64,000 nucleotides of DNA from an uncultured Bacteroidales bacterium (GTDB taxonomy: Bacteria; Bacteroidota; Bacteroidia; Bacteroidales; UBA932): contig CALVDF010000009.1 of NCBI GenBank assembly GCA_944326245.1, positions 16,014 to 80,013 on the forward strand, written 5' to 3'. A program made the position numbers and the translations under genes. Shown in pieces: positions 8,221-17,112 of the stretch (the first letter of the stretch is position 1; each line of letters starts with the position of its first letter). The notes beneath the pieces are model-generated. The model had not been told where the DNA came from and searched no databases. It saw only the letters and a list, made by a program, of their open reading frames with translations.

Positions 8221-8922
8221 ATGGAAAAAATACTGTTCATCAACGCATGCATCAGGGACTGCTCCAGGACACTCCGTCTTGCCCGGCATCTGCTTGACCG
8301 GCTGGCCATTGCCGCTGCAGGAAACTTCGACAGTACCGTAAGGGAAAACTCAGGCAGCGATGCTGCAGGAAAGTATGACAGCAATGCAGTGCAAATCCGC
8401 GGAGCGGCTGTCGAGGAGGTGGATTTGAGGAAAGAGAAGATCCAGGCCATATCCAGCTTTGACCCGCTGGAGCGACGGGAGCGCATGGTTAGGGAGGGCC
8501 GGACAGATGCTCCGGAGCTGAAATACGCAAGGCAGTTTGCCGATGCCGACACGATCGTGATCGCAGCACCGTACTGGGACCTGGCCTTTCCAGCCATTCT
8601 CAAGATCTACCTGGAGCAGGTAACTGTGACGGGTGTCACATTCCGGTACTCTCCGGAAGGCCGCCCTGTAGGTATGTGCAAGGCCCGCAGACTCTTCTAC
8701 GTGATGACATCCGGAGGACCGGCAATATTCAACATGGGCTACGACTACATCTGCACTCTATGCCGGAATTTCTTCGGGATAGAGGACATCCGGCTCTTCA
8801 AGGCGGAGAATCTCGACATCGCCGGCAACGACCCGGAACAGATTATGGCGTCGGCACTCGCATGCGTAGACAAAGCCGCCGAAGCTGAAGCAGAAGCAGA
8901 AGCCGAAGAAAAAAAACTGTAG
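8221..8922 (+). CDS. Flavodoxin-fold NAD(P)H oxidoreductase (AzoR/NQO-like)
   Basis: A 233-residue FMN-dependent oxidoreductase of the azoreductase/quinone-reductase family. It opens MEKILFINACIRDCSRTLRLA, the phosphate-binding loop region; the flavin-contact segment is APYWDLAFPAILKIYLEQV and a second loop is VMTSGGPAIFN. Two oddities: a 30-residue Ser/Asn/Asp-rich insertion after the first helix (around 32-60), and a C-terminal Ala/Glu tail made by a 6-bp repeat (AEAEAEAEAEEKKL). The first 12 codons of the longer frame from 8185 overlap the promoter, so I start at 8221. Likely quinone or nitro/azo reduction in the cytosol. Confidence 0.85.
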   Translation: MEKILFINACIRDCSRTLRLARHLLDRLAIAAAGNFDSTVRENSGSDAAGKYDSNAVQIRGAAVEEVDLRKEKIQAISSFDPLERRERMVREGRTDAPELKYARQFADADTIVIAAPYWDLAFPAILKIYLEQVTVTGVTFRYSPEGRPVGMCKARRLFYVMTSGGPAIFNMGYDYICTLCRNFFGIEDIRLFKAENLDIAGNDPEQIMASALACVDKAAEAEAEAEAEEKKL

Positions 8923-8942
8923 TCCAACCGGTAAAAATATAT

Positions 8943-8950
8943 TATATTTG
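8943..8950 (+). promoter_or_regulatory. -7 box for the SH3b membrane protein
   Basis: TATATTTG, 32 bp upstream of the ATG at 8983. Confidence 0.6.
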
Positions 8951-8982
8951 AAAATACCTATTTATTAATAAAACCTGCAATT

Positions 8983-10566
8983 ATGTCAGACATCATTCAT
9001 CATTTCTTCAGAACATTATTCGCCTTGACAGTTCTGCTTGCGGTATCCTGTTCCGGATCAGGCAACGGAAGAGTGGACTACGATCTGTATGAAGTACAGG
9101 TAAAATCGACTCTCAATGTACGGTCCGGACCTTACTCAGACAGCCCGGTCGTAAGCACGCTGAACGATGGGGATAGGGTCAAGGTATTAAGCATTGATGG
9201 AGGATGGGCGAAAATAGAATGCGGGTCCAGTTATGCGTACGTATCTTCCGATTATCTGCAACCCGTACCGGGAGCTGATGCCATAGCGGACGGCAACGTT
9301 TCGGGAATAGAAAATACGATGTTCCTGCTGTACGACAACGCAGGCATCTTTTCTGATAATGAAGCCAAGGCCATCAATCAGAAATTTGCAGCGGCCGGCG
9401 CCAACGTGGTTCTTTGGACTGTCGATTCCGTAGAAAAAGACAAGATCCTCGATTACAACAGAAAAATCAGAAAGTCGTTGAAGAAAGATTCCAGATATTC
9501 AGAAGAAGTAAAGAGGCTGAAATCTTACGGCATCAGGAGAAGGGAAATATACCACATAACATATATAGACAATGTCGGTCTCATGCAGGTGCACAGTGAT
9601 GCCAAGGCAATGAAGATAATCAATTACAAAATGCCGGACAAGTTCTTTGAGGTCCAGAGTACTGCAATGGAATACGGTCCCGGTGATGCACTTGCAGGAT
9701 TGTCGTCGCTTATAACTGATGCTTATGCTGTCGGGAATGAAATGAACTGGTTTGCCAGGAAGATATATTACAACTCCTCCTCATTCGGAGATTTACTTAC
9801 AAGTGTTCTGGCCGAGAACATTGTGTTGCCTTCGGGAAGTTTCATGTACAGATATCTGTTTTCATGGATACTTGCCCTACCGGAAATGCTGGTCAGTTTC
9901 CTGGTAACGAAATCAGGTTCCATGCAGGTGTCTTTTCTGCTCCTGTGTATTCTGACTGCAATTCTGCTGATTGCAAGGTCGACAATCGCAAATAAATTGG
10001 AGAAGACACATCTTGCATTGAAAACATTGATCGCATTGCCTGTATTGTTTATCCTTTATCTGACATTTTTCGGTTCCATCATCATTGTCATGTATTCATT
10101 GTGCGACATGACCGGCATAGTTCTCATGGACCTTTACGGGAAAAATCCTGAAGTTATAAATGTGCTGTACCATGATCTCGGCAGTCCAGGTATGGCTAAG
10201 CCGTGGTGGATGTTACTTGCGTTTTCCGTAGGTACAATTGTTTACGAAATGCCGGCTCCCCTTATTTTTGTTTTATCACTCCTGCCGGATACCAAACAGC
10301 AGGCCATTGCTCAGAACCAGAAACATTTATTCGTTCAACATAATGACCTGATATCAGAACCTTCCCCTTTCAGTCAATTGCTGACAGTCAAAGCAGGCGG
10401 TGCGGTAGGCTATTCCGTGTTTCTGATCATTCTCTGCTTATTGATCTTCAACGGTACGATTATATTTTATGCAACTGTTCTGTCATGGGCACTGCTTGTA
10501 CCTAAAGTATATAGTGTATTCCTGATTTATTCAATATTCAAGTCAAAAGGACTTTTAAATAAATAA
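8983..10566 (+). CDS. Lipoprotein-like membrane protein with SH3b and TPM-like domains
   Basis: A 527-residue envelope protein. A lipobox-type signal (LLAVSC) is followed by a bacterial SH3 domain (about 35-95; VKSTLNVRSGPYSDSPVVS, then GGWAKIECGSSYAYVSSDYL). Residues about 112-255 resemble a TPM domain (YDNAGIFSDNEAKAINQKF, VVLWTVDS). The C-terminal half has at least five hydrophobic segments in two clusters (about 300-390 and 415-520). SH3b domains bind peptidoglycan or cell-wall peptides; the role of the membrane portion is unknown. AT-richer than its neighbours. A second unrelated SH3-like membrane protein is at 17113. Confidence 0.75.
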   Translation: MSDIIHHFFRTLFALTVLLAVSCSGSGNGRVDYDLYEVQVKSTLNVRSGPYSDSPVVSTLNDGDRVKVLSIDGGWAKIECGSSYAYVSSDYLQPVPGADAIADGNVSGIENTMFLLYDNAGIFSDNEAKAINQKFAAAGANVVLWTVDSVEKDKILDYNRKIRKSLKKDSRYSEEVKRLKSYGIRRREIYHITYIDNVGLMQVHSDAKAMKIINYKMPDKFFEVQSTAMEYGPGDALAGLSSLITDAYAVGNEMNWFARKIYYNSSSFGDLLTSVLAENIVLPSGSFMYRYLFSWILALPEMLVSFLVTKSGSMQVSFLLLCILTAILLIARSTIANKLEKTHLALKTLIALPVLFILYLTFFGSIIIVMYSLCDMTGIVLMDLYGKNPEVINVLYHDLGSPGMAKPWWMLLAFSVGTIVYEMPAPLIFVLSLLPDTKQQAIAQNQKHLFVQHNDLISEPSPFSQLLTVKAGGAVGYSVFLIILCLLIFNGTIIFYATVLSWALLVPKVYSVFLIYSIFKSKGLLNK

Positions 10567-10575
10567 CAACCTCTT

Positions 10576-11091
10576 ATGAGAAAAGCCAGCAGGGAGATGG
10601 ACAGTGCATGGGCACTGGAAGTGATGCGCAAGGCACCATATATAACTGTAAGTTTCACCCGCCGGGACGGCTCGGCGTACGGAGTGCCTCTGTCTCTGGC
10701 TTGCACGGATGACAGGACATGGTATTTCCACTGTGCCCCGGAAGGCGACAAGCTGGATGCCATCGCGGCACATCCGGAAGTCTGCCTGTCCGCAGTAACC
10801 AAATGCCAGCCCACTGTAGGACCGAAGGACGGCAGCTTCACGCTTCAGTACCGCTCGGCCATCGCATTCGGCAGGGCCTGGCTGGTGGATGATGATGCGG
10901 AGAAAACAGTAGCGCTGAGAGCCATCTGCCAGAGATTCCTCCCCGGACACATGGATGCTTTCGATGCAGCGGTAGAGCGCAGCCTGCACCGCACGGCAGT
11001 GGTCAGGATAACACTGACGGCACCTCCTACAGGCAAGCGCAAGCAATACGACTCCCAAGGCGAGGAAATGAAATACGGCAGAATGGAATAA
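10576..11091 (+). CDS. Pyridoxamine 5'-phosphate oxidase-related FMN-binding protein (Nim-like)
   Basis: 171 residues with the split-barrel flavin-binding pattern: MRKASREM start, APYITVSFTRRDGSAYGVPLSL, then WYFHCAPEGDKLDAIAAHPEVCLS and FGRAWLVDDDAEKTVALRAI. This matches the NimA/PNPOx-like group that includes 5-nitroimidazole reductases, although family membership does not prove drug resistance. It begins 9 bp after the preceding membrane-protein gene and is followed 30 bp later by the DUF554 gene, so these probably share transcription. Cytosolic. Confidence 0.85.
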   Translation: MRKASREMDSAWALEVMRKAPYITVSFTRRDGSAYGVPLSLACTDDRTWYFHCAPEGDKLDAIAAHPEVCLSAVTKCQPTVGPKDGSFTLQYRSAIAFGRAWLVDDDAEKTVALRAICQRFLPGHMDAFDAAVERSLHRTAVVRITLTAPPTGKRKQYDSQGEEMKYGRME

Positions 11092-11121
11092 ACGCAACAC
11101 TGGAATAAACACTGACAGAAT

Positions 11122-11799
11122 ATGCTGGGAACCATAGTCAATACATCCTGTATCATTGCCGGCAGCCTGATCGGCAGTCTGGCACGCAGGGCCATAAAGC
11201 CCAAGTACAGGGACGCCCTGTACAACGCAATGGGGCTGGCCGCACTGCTTCTGGGTACAGGGGCATTCGTGACAAACATATCCAAAAGCGAATTTCCGGT
11301 CCTCTTCATAGCCAGCCTCGCGATCGGTTCTCTGGCCGGCACTGTGCTCAACATCTCGGACCGCTTCAACGGACTCGTGACCAGATATTCCAAGTCCAGG
11401 CTGGCCGAGGGACTCTCTACCGGCATACTGCTCTATTGCATAGGGACCCTGTCGATGGTAGGCTCAGTGATGAGCGCCTTATATGGAGACAACACCTACC
11501 TGTTTACCAATGCCATGCTCGATCTCGTCACCTCGACCGTACTGTCCAGCACCTACGGCATAGGAATGATACTCGCCGCCCCCGTCCTCTTTCTCTTCCA
11601 GGGCTCCATATATCTGGTCACCAGACTGGCAGGCGATGTCATCTCCGACAGCCTGATGTGCGAGATATCCATAGTCGGAGGCGTCCTCATCGCCAGCTCA
11701 GGCCTTTCCATACTGGGCATCAAGGACTGCAGGACACTCAATATGCTCCCCTCCCTGCTGGTTCCGGTCCTGTTCTTCATTGTCAGGTCACTGTTCTGA
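11122..11799 (+). CDS. DUF554 family membrane protein
   Basis: 225 residues, almost entirely hydrophobic with about seven membrane segments. It starts MLGTIVNTSCIIAGSLIGSL, the characteristic opening of DUF554 (YqgA-like) proteins, and carries the CIGTLSMVGSVMSALYGD segment and the VGGVLIASSGLSILGIKD ending. The family is a predicted inner-membrane transporter of unknown substrate. Located 30 bp downstream of the Nim-like gene. Confidence 0.88.
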   Translation: MLGTIVNTSCIIAGSLIGSLARRAIKPKYRDALYNAMGLAALLLGTGAFVTNISKSEFPVLFIASLAIGSLAGTVLNISDRFNGLVTRYSKSRLAEGLSTGILLYCIGTLSMVGSVMSALYGDNTYLFTNAMLDLVTSTVLSSTYGIGMILAAPVLFLFQGSIYLVTRLAGDVISDSLMCEISIVGGVLIASSGLSILGIKDCRTLNMLPSLLVPVLFFIVRSLF

Positions 11800-11833
11800 T
11801 AAACGGCAGGCCGAGCCGGTATTTTCAAAAAAA

Positions 11834-11869
11834 TTTGCACATACGGATATTGTTTGTAATTTTGCGAAC
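11834..11869 (+). promoter_or_regulatory. arsR promoter and candidate ArsR operator
   Basis: TTTG (11834-11837) and TAATTTTG (11857-11864) form a complete Bacteroidota -33/-7 promoter with 19-bp spacing. A dyad GTTTG-n8-CGAAC (11852-11869) overlaps the -7 box, as expected for ArsR autorepression. A near copy lies at 12244-12275. Confidence 0.7.
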
Positions 11870-11894
11870 AACTAATAAGGAAATAATACAGGAT

Positions 11895-12224
11895 ATGACA
11901 GAAAAAGACCACAAGAACGGTAATCAGGAGAAACTGGCCCGCTTCGCGAAGGCAATGGGGCATCCGACAAGGATTGCAATCCTGCAGTTCCTTGCCGAAC
12001 AGAAGTGCTGTTTCTTCGGTGAGATACATGAAGTGCTTCCGATTGCCAAGGCCACTGTTTCTCAGCATCTCAAGGAGCTGAAGGACGCAGGGCTCATACA
12101 GGGGGAGATAGAGGCGCCCAAAGTGAAGTACTGCATCAACAAGGAGAACTGGAAGATGGCATCCGACATGTTTTCAGGCTTTTTCAGTCAGCTTACCGGG
12201 GAAAAAGGGAATTGCTGTGAATGA
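11895..12224 (+). CDS. ArsR family winged-helix repressor
   Basis: A 109-residue metalloregulator. The helix-turn-helix is FAKAMGHPTRIAILQFLAEQ followed by ATVSQHLKELKDAGLI; a candidate thiol site is CCFFGEIHE (positions about 37-38), and further cysteines lie at the C-terminus (GNCCE). The open frame extends upstream, but ATG 11895 sits 30 bp after the promoter and begins the family-sized protein. Its TGA overlaps the ATG used by the next gene. Likely senses arsenic/antimony and represses this operon. Confidence 0.93.
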   Translation: MTEKDHKNGNQEKLARFAKAMGHPTRIAILQFLAEQKCCFFGEIHEVLPIAKATVSQHLKELKDAGLIQGEIEAPKVKYCINKENWKMASDMFSGFFSQLTGEKGNCCE

Positions 12225-12964
12225 CGGCAATTTTTTTACAAGCAATGTTCGTAATTTGGCGAAAAACAAATAAAAATGAAAAAATTACTGCTTATCCCGC
12301 TTATGTGCCTTGGAATCATGGCCTGCTGACAGCACTGTCTCCCTGCCCGCTTGCGACCAATATTGCAGCCATAGGTTTTATCAGCAAGGATATCGATGAC
12401 AGAAAACGCATATTCCTGAAGGGACTTCTGTATACGTCAGGAAGAATAATTGCCTATACCCTTCTGGGAGTAGTTCTTATCGCAGTACTCAGGGAGGGAT
12501 CCGGCATGTTCGGCATACAGAATGCCATAGGGAAATGGGGGGAACTGGTACTTGGCCCCCTTCTGCTCGCCATAGGTCTGTTCATGCTTTTCGGAGACAG
12601 GCTGAACCTGCCTAAATTCGGTTTCAGCGGAAATGCCGAAGGCCTCGCCAAAAGAGGCAGCTGGGGAGCTCTTCTTATCGGAGTGCTGTTCGCTTTGGCG
12701 TTCTGTCCGACAAGCGGAGTTTTCTATTTCGGGATGCTGATCCCGATGTCGGCGACTGCCGTTGCAGGCTATTTCCTGCCGGTCGTGTTTGCCATCGCGA
12801 CTTCCATACCTGTGATTGTCGTAGCCTGGATTCTGGCGTTCAGCGTACAGCAGATCGGAAGTTTCTACGGAAAGATGCAGAAAGTGCAGCGGTGGATGAA
12901 TCTCACTGTCGGTATTGTGTTCATCGCAGTCGGTATCTACTATTGCTGGACTATGTATTTATAA
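12221..12964 (+). CDS. ArsG-type permease (DsbD/CcdA-like), rearranged N-terminus
   Basis: 247 residues. The body from about residue 34 is the ArsG/DsbD-like membrane family: GLLTALSPCPLATN, then SGRIIAYTLLGVVLI and LAFCPTSGVFYFGMLIP, with about six membrane segments and the paired cysteines of a thiol-disulfide carrier. In Bacteroidota such proteins accompany ArsR, ArsF and a small thioredoxin, and export arsenicals or move reducing power. The first 30 residues are unusual: they are read through what looks like a second ars promoter and the start of a lipoprotein gene. The only in-frame ATG upstream of the conserved part is 12221, overlapping the arsR stop. It may be translationally coupled or may be partly disabled. 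Confidence 0.8.
   Translation: MTAIFLQAMFVIWRKTNKNEKITAYPAYVPWNHGLLTALSPCPLATNIAAIGFISKDIDDRKRIFLKGLLYTSGRIIAYTLLGVVLIAVLREGSGMFGIQNAIGKWGELVLGPLLLAIGLFMLFGDRLNLPKFGFSGNAEGLAKRGSWGALLIGVLFALAFCPTSGVFYFGMLIPMSATAVAGYFLPVVFAIATSIPVIVVAWILAFSVQQIGSFYGKMQKVQRWMNLTVGIVFIAVGIYYCWTMYL
12244..12275 (+). promoter_or_regulatory. Duplicate ars promoter/operator inside the operon
   Basis: The segment matches 11849-11880 at 25 of 32 positions, including TAATTTGG (12252-12259, imperfect -7 box) and the dyad TTCG-n8-CGAA (12248-12263). It precedes the ATG at 12276 of the lipoprotein-signal remnant. Confidence 0.55.
12276..12329 (+). pseudogene. Lipoprotein signal-peptide remnant, probably of an ArsF-type gene
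   Basis: ATG at 12276 encodes MKKLLLIPLMCLGIMAC followed at once by TGA. This is a complete lipoprotein signal peptide ending in a lipobox cysteine, with nothing after it. Related Bacteroidota operons carry an ArsF-type thioredoxin-like lipoprotein between ArsR and ArsG, so I infer a deletion that removed the mature ArsF region and the ArsG start. Confidence 0.55.
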
Positions 12965-13003
12965 AAATAAAACGGAATTTATAACTTATTTAATTTTTAA
13001 AAT

Positions 13004-13237
13004 ATGGAAATCAAAGTATTGGGACCTGGTTGTGCAAAATGTAAAACAACCTTCAGCGTAATTGAAAAGGTACTGAATGAAAACAACATCGAAGCAAAAC
13101 TGACAAAGGTGGACGACATCATGGAAATCATGAAGTACAATATAATTTCCACCCCGGCTGTTGCCGTTGATGACACAGTCATGATCAAGGGACATGTCCC
13201 CACAGAGGCAGAAATAAAGAAACTTCTTGGTCTGTAG
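13004..13237 (+). CDS. Small thioredoxin-fold protein (redox-active disulfide type)
   Basis: 77 residues with the CxxC active site in GPGCAKCKTT, the cis-proline segment STPAVAVDD and a C-terminal helix. This small family regularly accompanies ArsG-type permeases and large UPF0718-like permeases and presumably exchanges thiols with them. It lies 39 bp after the permease gene and 22 bp before the next one. Cytosolic; no signal peptide. Confidence 0.9.
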   Translation: MEIKVLGPGCAKCKTTFSVIEKVLNENNIEAKLTKVDDIMEIMKYNIISTPAVAVDDTVMIKGHVPTEAEIKKLLGL

Positions 13238-13259
13238 TCATATATTTCATTTATTTCTT

Positions 13260-14603
13260 ATGGACAAGAAAAAGGAACTCAGGATCCTCTTCTGGACAGT
13301 TGCCGTTTTTGCAGCGGCGTTTTTCCTCCCGCTGCAGAGCGAAAGGTTCATGACCGCGATTGACGCCACACTGGATCTCGTAAAATGGTATGCCCGGGAG
13401 CATGTAGTGCTGTGCCTCCTCCCGGCATTCTTCATTGCCGGCATCATATCCGTTTTCGTGAGCCAGGGGTCTGTCCTGAAGTATTTCGGTGCGAATGCAA
13501 AGAAATGGCTTTCATACACGGTAGCCTCCGTATCAGGAGCAATACTGGCAGTATGCTCATGCACTATCCTTCCGCTGTTCACATCCATATACAAGCGTGG
13601 CGCCGGACTTGGACCTGCCGTGGCATTCCTGTATTCAGGCCCCGCCATCAGCATACTTTCCATAATACTGACTGCACGTATACTTGGTATCGAGATGGGT
13701 GTGGCGCGTACTGTGGGGGCCATAGTGTTCTCCATTGTCATAGGGCTTGTCATGTCCTTCATATTCAGAAAAGAGGAGAAAGCCAAAAAGGAAGAGCAGA
13801 TGAACATAGTCCCTCCTCCTGAAAAGCGCCCCATGTGGCAGACATCCCTGCACTTCTTCACGTTTGTACTCATCCTCGTGTTTGCCAACTGGGGAGCACC
13901 TTCCGCCGAGGGGTCAGGAGTATGGTCTGCCATATATACCCACAAATGGTATATCGTAGGTGCATTCTCCCTGCTCATGTGCTGGTCTCTCGTGAAAATC
14001 CTGAAACTGCCCCTTCTCTGGGTTGCAGCTTCAGCCCTTCTGACCGGTATATCGGTATGGGTTTCAGCTACATTCATAGGCAATGCCAAACTTGTCCCGA
14101 TAATTCCCATAATCGTGGCGATAGCTTCTCTCGCAACAATGCTCATGTGCGACAGAAAGAACGGGGAGAACAGGGACTGGGCCATGGCCTCATGGGGTTT
14201 CGCGAAACAGATCCTTCCGTTGCTCGGTGCAGGCGTTGTCACGGCCGGCTTCCTCCTGGGCTCCACCCACGACAGCACATCCATCGCAGGAGTCATCCCC
14301 AATGAATGGATCCAATGGGCTGTAGGCGGGAATTCGCTTCTTTCCAACTTCTTTGCAAGCTTCACCGGAGCCTTCATGTATTTCGCAACCCTGACAGAAG
14401 TTCCCATTATCCAGGGACTGCTGGCCTCCGGCATGGGTAAAGGCCCTGCGCTTGCACTGCTGCTGGCCGGTCCCTCGCTGTCACTTCCCAACATGCTGGT
14501 CATCCACGGAGTGATGGGCACAAAGAAAACCGTCATCTATGTAAGTCTGGTGATAGTCATGGCGACAATCGCCGGATACGTATTCGGAAACTTCATCTCA
14601 TGA
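13260..14603 (+). CDS. Large permease of the ArsP/DUF318 type
   Basis: A 447-residue inner-membrane protein with about ten to twelve membrane segments. Key family features are VSGAILAVCSCTILPLFTSI with its CSC motif, and the paired helix ends GPAISI and GPSLSLPNML. Start placed at ATG 13260 (MDKKKELRILFW) rather than 13227, whose extra residues overlap the upstream gene boundary. Members of the family export trivalent organoarsenicals or unknown thiol-reactive compounds; position as the last gene of the ArsR operon supports an arsenic or related metalloid role. Confidence 0.88.
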   Translation: MDKKKELRILFWTVAVFAAAFFLPLQSERFMTAIDATLDLVKWYAREHVVLCLLPAFFIAGIISVFVSQGSVLKYFGANAKKWLSYTVASVSGAILAVCSCTILPLFTSIYKRGAGLGPAVAFLYSGPAISILSIILTARILGIEMGVARTVGAIVFSIVIGLVMSFIFRKEEKAKKEEQMNIVPPPEKRPMWQTSLHFFTFVLILVFANWGAPSAEGSGVWSAIYTHKWYIVGAFSLLMCWSLVKILKLPLLWVAASALLTGISVWVSATFIGNAKLVPIIPIIVAIASLATMLMCDRKNGENRDWAMASWGFAKQILPLLGAGVVTAGFLLGSTHDSTSIAGVIPNEWIQWAVGGNSLLSNFFASFTGAFMYFATLTEVPIIQGLLASGMGKGPALALLLAGPSLSLPNMLVIHGVMGTKKTVIYVSLVIVMATIAGYVFGNFIS

Positions 14604-14702
14604 CCACTCAGAACGTAGGCGTGATTGCTGTTTTTTTTTGGGCTTGTTCAGTATTTTTCATAAATTGCACCGTATATGACATTACTGACCAAGCCATATC
14701 AT

Positions 14703-16331
14703 ATGAAGACTATCCCCGCTGTCATGCTGGCCGCCGTCCTGGCAGCATCGTGTGCAGTAAACCGGGACGCGGAAACGGCACGGAATACGGCAACCGCCGA
14801 AAATCTCAGAAGATATACCGAAGCCCTGTCCCACGATTCCTGCCAGGGGCGCAAGCCATTCTCGGAAGGGGCAGCGCGCGCTGTGGAATACATAGCCGGA
14901 CAGATGAAGGAAATCGGCCTGGAGCCCTGTGCCGACGGATCCTATCTCCAGCAGGTAGGCATCAGGTCGGCGACGGTGAGGTGCACCGGTCCCATGGTGA
15001 TCAATACTCCCAAGGGGAGGATGTCCCTGGAATGGCTGGAAGACTATGTGGCATTCTCCGCCCGCGATGAAGCGAAGATCGACATCCGGGACGCTGAGCT
15101 CGTCTTCGCAGGCTACGGCATCGTCGCACCCGAATACGGCAAGAACGACTACAGGGGAATAGAGAATCCCGAAAACAAGGTGGCGGTAGTCATGGTCAAC
15201 GACCCGGGCCTGGGAAGCGAGGATACGGAGTACTTCAACGGGGACAATATGACATACTACGGAAGGTGGATGTATAAGCTGGAAGAGGCTGCAAGACAAG
15301 GGCTCAAGGGCGTACTCATCATACACGAGGACCGCGGGGCCGGATACGGATGGTCAGTGGTGAGGGCTTCCGACACCAAGATGTATGTGGACAGCGACGG
15401 GGATGGATACCAATGTCCCCTGAACGGCTGGATCAGCCTCGGTGCGGCCAGGAAACTGCTGGCAGACAACGGCTACGACCTGGACGGACTGATCGGTCAG
15501 TCAAAGTCTCCGGATTTCAGGCCGTTCCGGCTCAATTCGACCGTGAGTGTCTCCATGGAACTGACATCCGACAGACAGCAGAATCCCAATGTCATAGGAT
15601 ACATTCCCGGCAGCGGCAATACGGACGAGAGCGTGGTATACATCGCGCACTGGGACCATCTTGGCTACGGGGCCCCCGTCGACGGGGACAGCATAATCAA
15701 CGGCGCTACCGACAATGCCACCGGGGTGGCCTGGCTGCTGGAGACAGCACGCTGCTTCAGTTCCCTCAAGGAAAAGCCCCGCCGTAACATCGTCTTTATC
15801 TCCCCCACCTGCGAAGAATCCGGGTTCCTGGGTACAAAATACTATGTAACACATCCGTTATTCCCTATCGGGAAAACCGTGGCCGTAATAAATCTGGACG
15901 TCTTTCCGCTCTGGGGAGAAAACAATGATGTTACCATCACTGGATACGGCCATTCCGACCTCGACGAGACTGTCGCCGGACTGGCTGCGCAATACGGCCG
16001 CTATGTGATGCCGGACCCGGACGCATACAACGGGATGTTCTACCGTTCGGACCATTTCCCCTTCGTGCAGAAAGGCATCCCGGCCATGTTCGCCAAGGGT
16101 TGGAACGACAGCCGGGCCCACGGCAAGGAATGGTCGAAAGAGCAGATTGCCCGTTACTGGGCAGAGACATATCACAAGCCCACCGACCAGGTCAATCCTG
16201 AAACGGACGATTACTCAGGTCTGCTTCAGGAAGTGCACCTGTTCTTCGATCTCGGCTACGGGCTGGCCAACGGCACGGACTACCCGAAGTGGAAGCCGGA
16301 ATCCGAATTCGCCGGCATCCTGGAAAGATAG
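14703..16331 (+). CDS. M28 family aminopeptidase lipoprotein with PA domain
   Basis: 542 residues. A lipoprotein signal (AAVLAASC) precedes a protease-associated insertion (about 90-270) and an M28 zinc peptidase domain. Zinc and catalytic residues are visible in AHWDHLG, NGATDNATG, TCEESGFLG, NLDVFP and RSDHFPF. I start at 14703, where the signal peptide begins, nine codons after the first in-frame ATG. Predicted to be anchored in the envelope and to release amino acids from peptides. Independent of its neighbours. Confidence 0.92.
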   Translation: MKTIPAVMLAAVLAASCAVNRDAETARNTATAENLRRYTEALSHDSCQGRKPFSEGAARAVEYIAGQMKEIGLEPCADGSYLQQVGIRSATVRCTGPMVINTPKGRMSLEWLEDYVAFSARDEAKIDIRDAELVFAGYGIVAPEYGKNDYRGIENPENKVAVVMVNDPGLGSEDTEYFNGDNMTYYGRWMYKLEEAARQGLKGVLIIHEDRGAGYGWSVVRASDTKMYVDSDGDGYQCPLNGWISLGAARKLLADNGYDLDGLIGQSKSPDFRPFRLNSTVSVSMELTSDRQQNPNVIGYIPGSGNTDESVVYIAHWDHLGYGAPVDGDSIINGATDNATGVAWLLETARCFSSLKEKPRRNIVFISPTCEESGFLGTKYYVTHPLFPIGKTVAVINLDVFPLWGENNDVTITGYGHSDLDETVAGLAAQYGRYVMPDPDAYNGMFYRSDHFPFVQKGIPAMFAKGWNDSRAHGKEWSKEQIARYWAETYHKPTDQVNPETDDYSGLLQEVHLFFDLGYGLANGTDYPKWKPESEFAGILER

Positions 16332-16380
16332 CCGCAGTACAGGCGGAACCGTAAAATCATAACTCTTAAATAACTACAGT

Positions 16381-17073
16381 ATGAAAAAGTATTTTGCAGA
16401 ATTGATCGGGACAATGGTCCTGGTACTTATGGGATGCGGCAGTGCCGTATTCTCCGGCAGCATGGCCGGAACAGTCGGTGACGGCATAGGCACTCTCGGA
16501 GTGGCAATGGCCTTCGGACTTTCGGTCGTAGCCATGGCCTATACCATCGGCGGCATATCGGGATGCCACATCAATCCGGCAATTACCCTCGGGGTATGGA
16601 TTTCAGGACGCATGTCAGGCAAGGATGCCGTCATGTATATGGTATTCCAGGTGATCGGAGCCATCATAGGCTCGGCTATAATCTTTGCCCTCGTCTCCAC
16701 CGGTGCCAACGACGGTCCTACCCTTACCGGTGCCAACAGCTTTGACGACGGGGAGATGCTGCAGGCCTTTGTAGCCGAACTGGTATTTACATTCATTTTC
16801 GTACTGGTAGTGCTTGGTGCTACGGACGAGAAGCGCGGAGCGGGCCAGTTCGCCGGTCTGGCCATCGGCCTCACTCTGGTGCTTGTGCACCTGGTCTGCA
16901 TCCCCATAACCGGAACATCAGTCAACCCTGCCCGCAGCATAGCCCCTGCCATCTTCGAAGGCGGAAAGGCCCTCTCCCAGCTGTGGCTCTTCATCGTTGC
17001 TCCTTTTGCGGGTGCCGCCCTGTCGGCCCTGGTATGGAAAGCACTTGCCGCCGGGACTGCAAAACATGTATAA
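16381..17073 (+). CDS. aqpZ: Aquaporin Z-like MIP channel
   Basis: 230 residues, six membrane helices and two NPA boxes, CHINPAITLGVW and TSVNPARSIAPA. The arginine after the second NPA and the small residues around it (TSVNPAR) match water-selective aquaporins rather than glyceroporins. Begins MKKYFAELIGTMVLVLMGCG, typical of AqpZ. A 24-residue loop rich in Gly/Asp separates helices 3 and 4. Stands 49 bp after the M28 gene and 39 bp before the next. Confidence 0.93.
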   Translation: MKKYFAELIGTMVLVLMGCGSAVFSGSMAGTVGDGIGTLGVAMAFGLSVVAMAYTIGGISGCHINPAITLGVWISGRMSGKDAVMYMVFQVIGAIIGSAIIFALVSTGANDGPTLTGANSFDDGEMLQAFVAELVFTFIFVLVVLGATDEKRGAGQFAGLAIGLTLVLVHLVCIPITGTSVNPARSIAPAIFEGGKALSQLWLFIVAPFAGAALSALVWKALAAGTAKHV

Positions 17074-17112
17074 AACGCAAATTCCAAACAATAACCGTCA
17101 AAATCTTGAACT

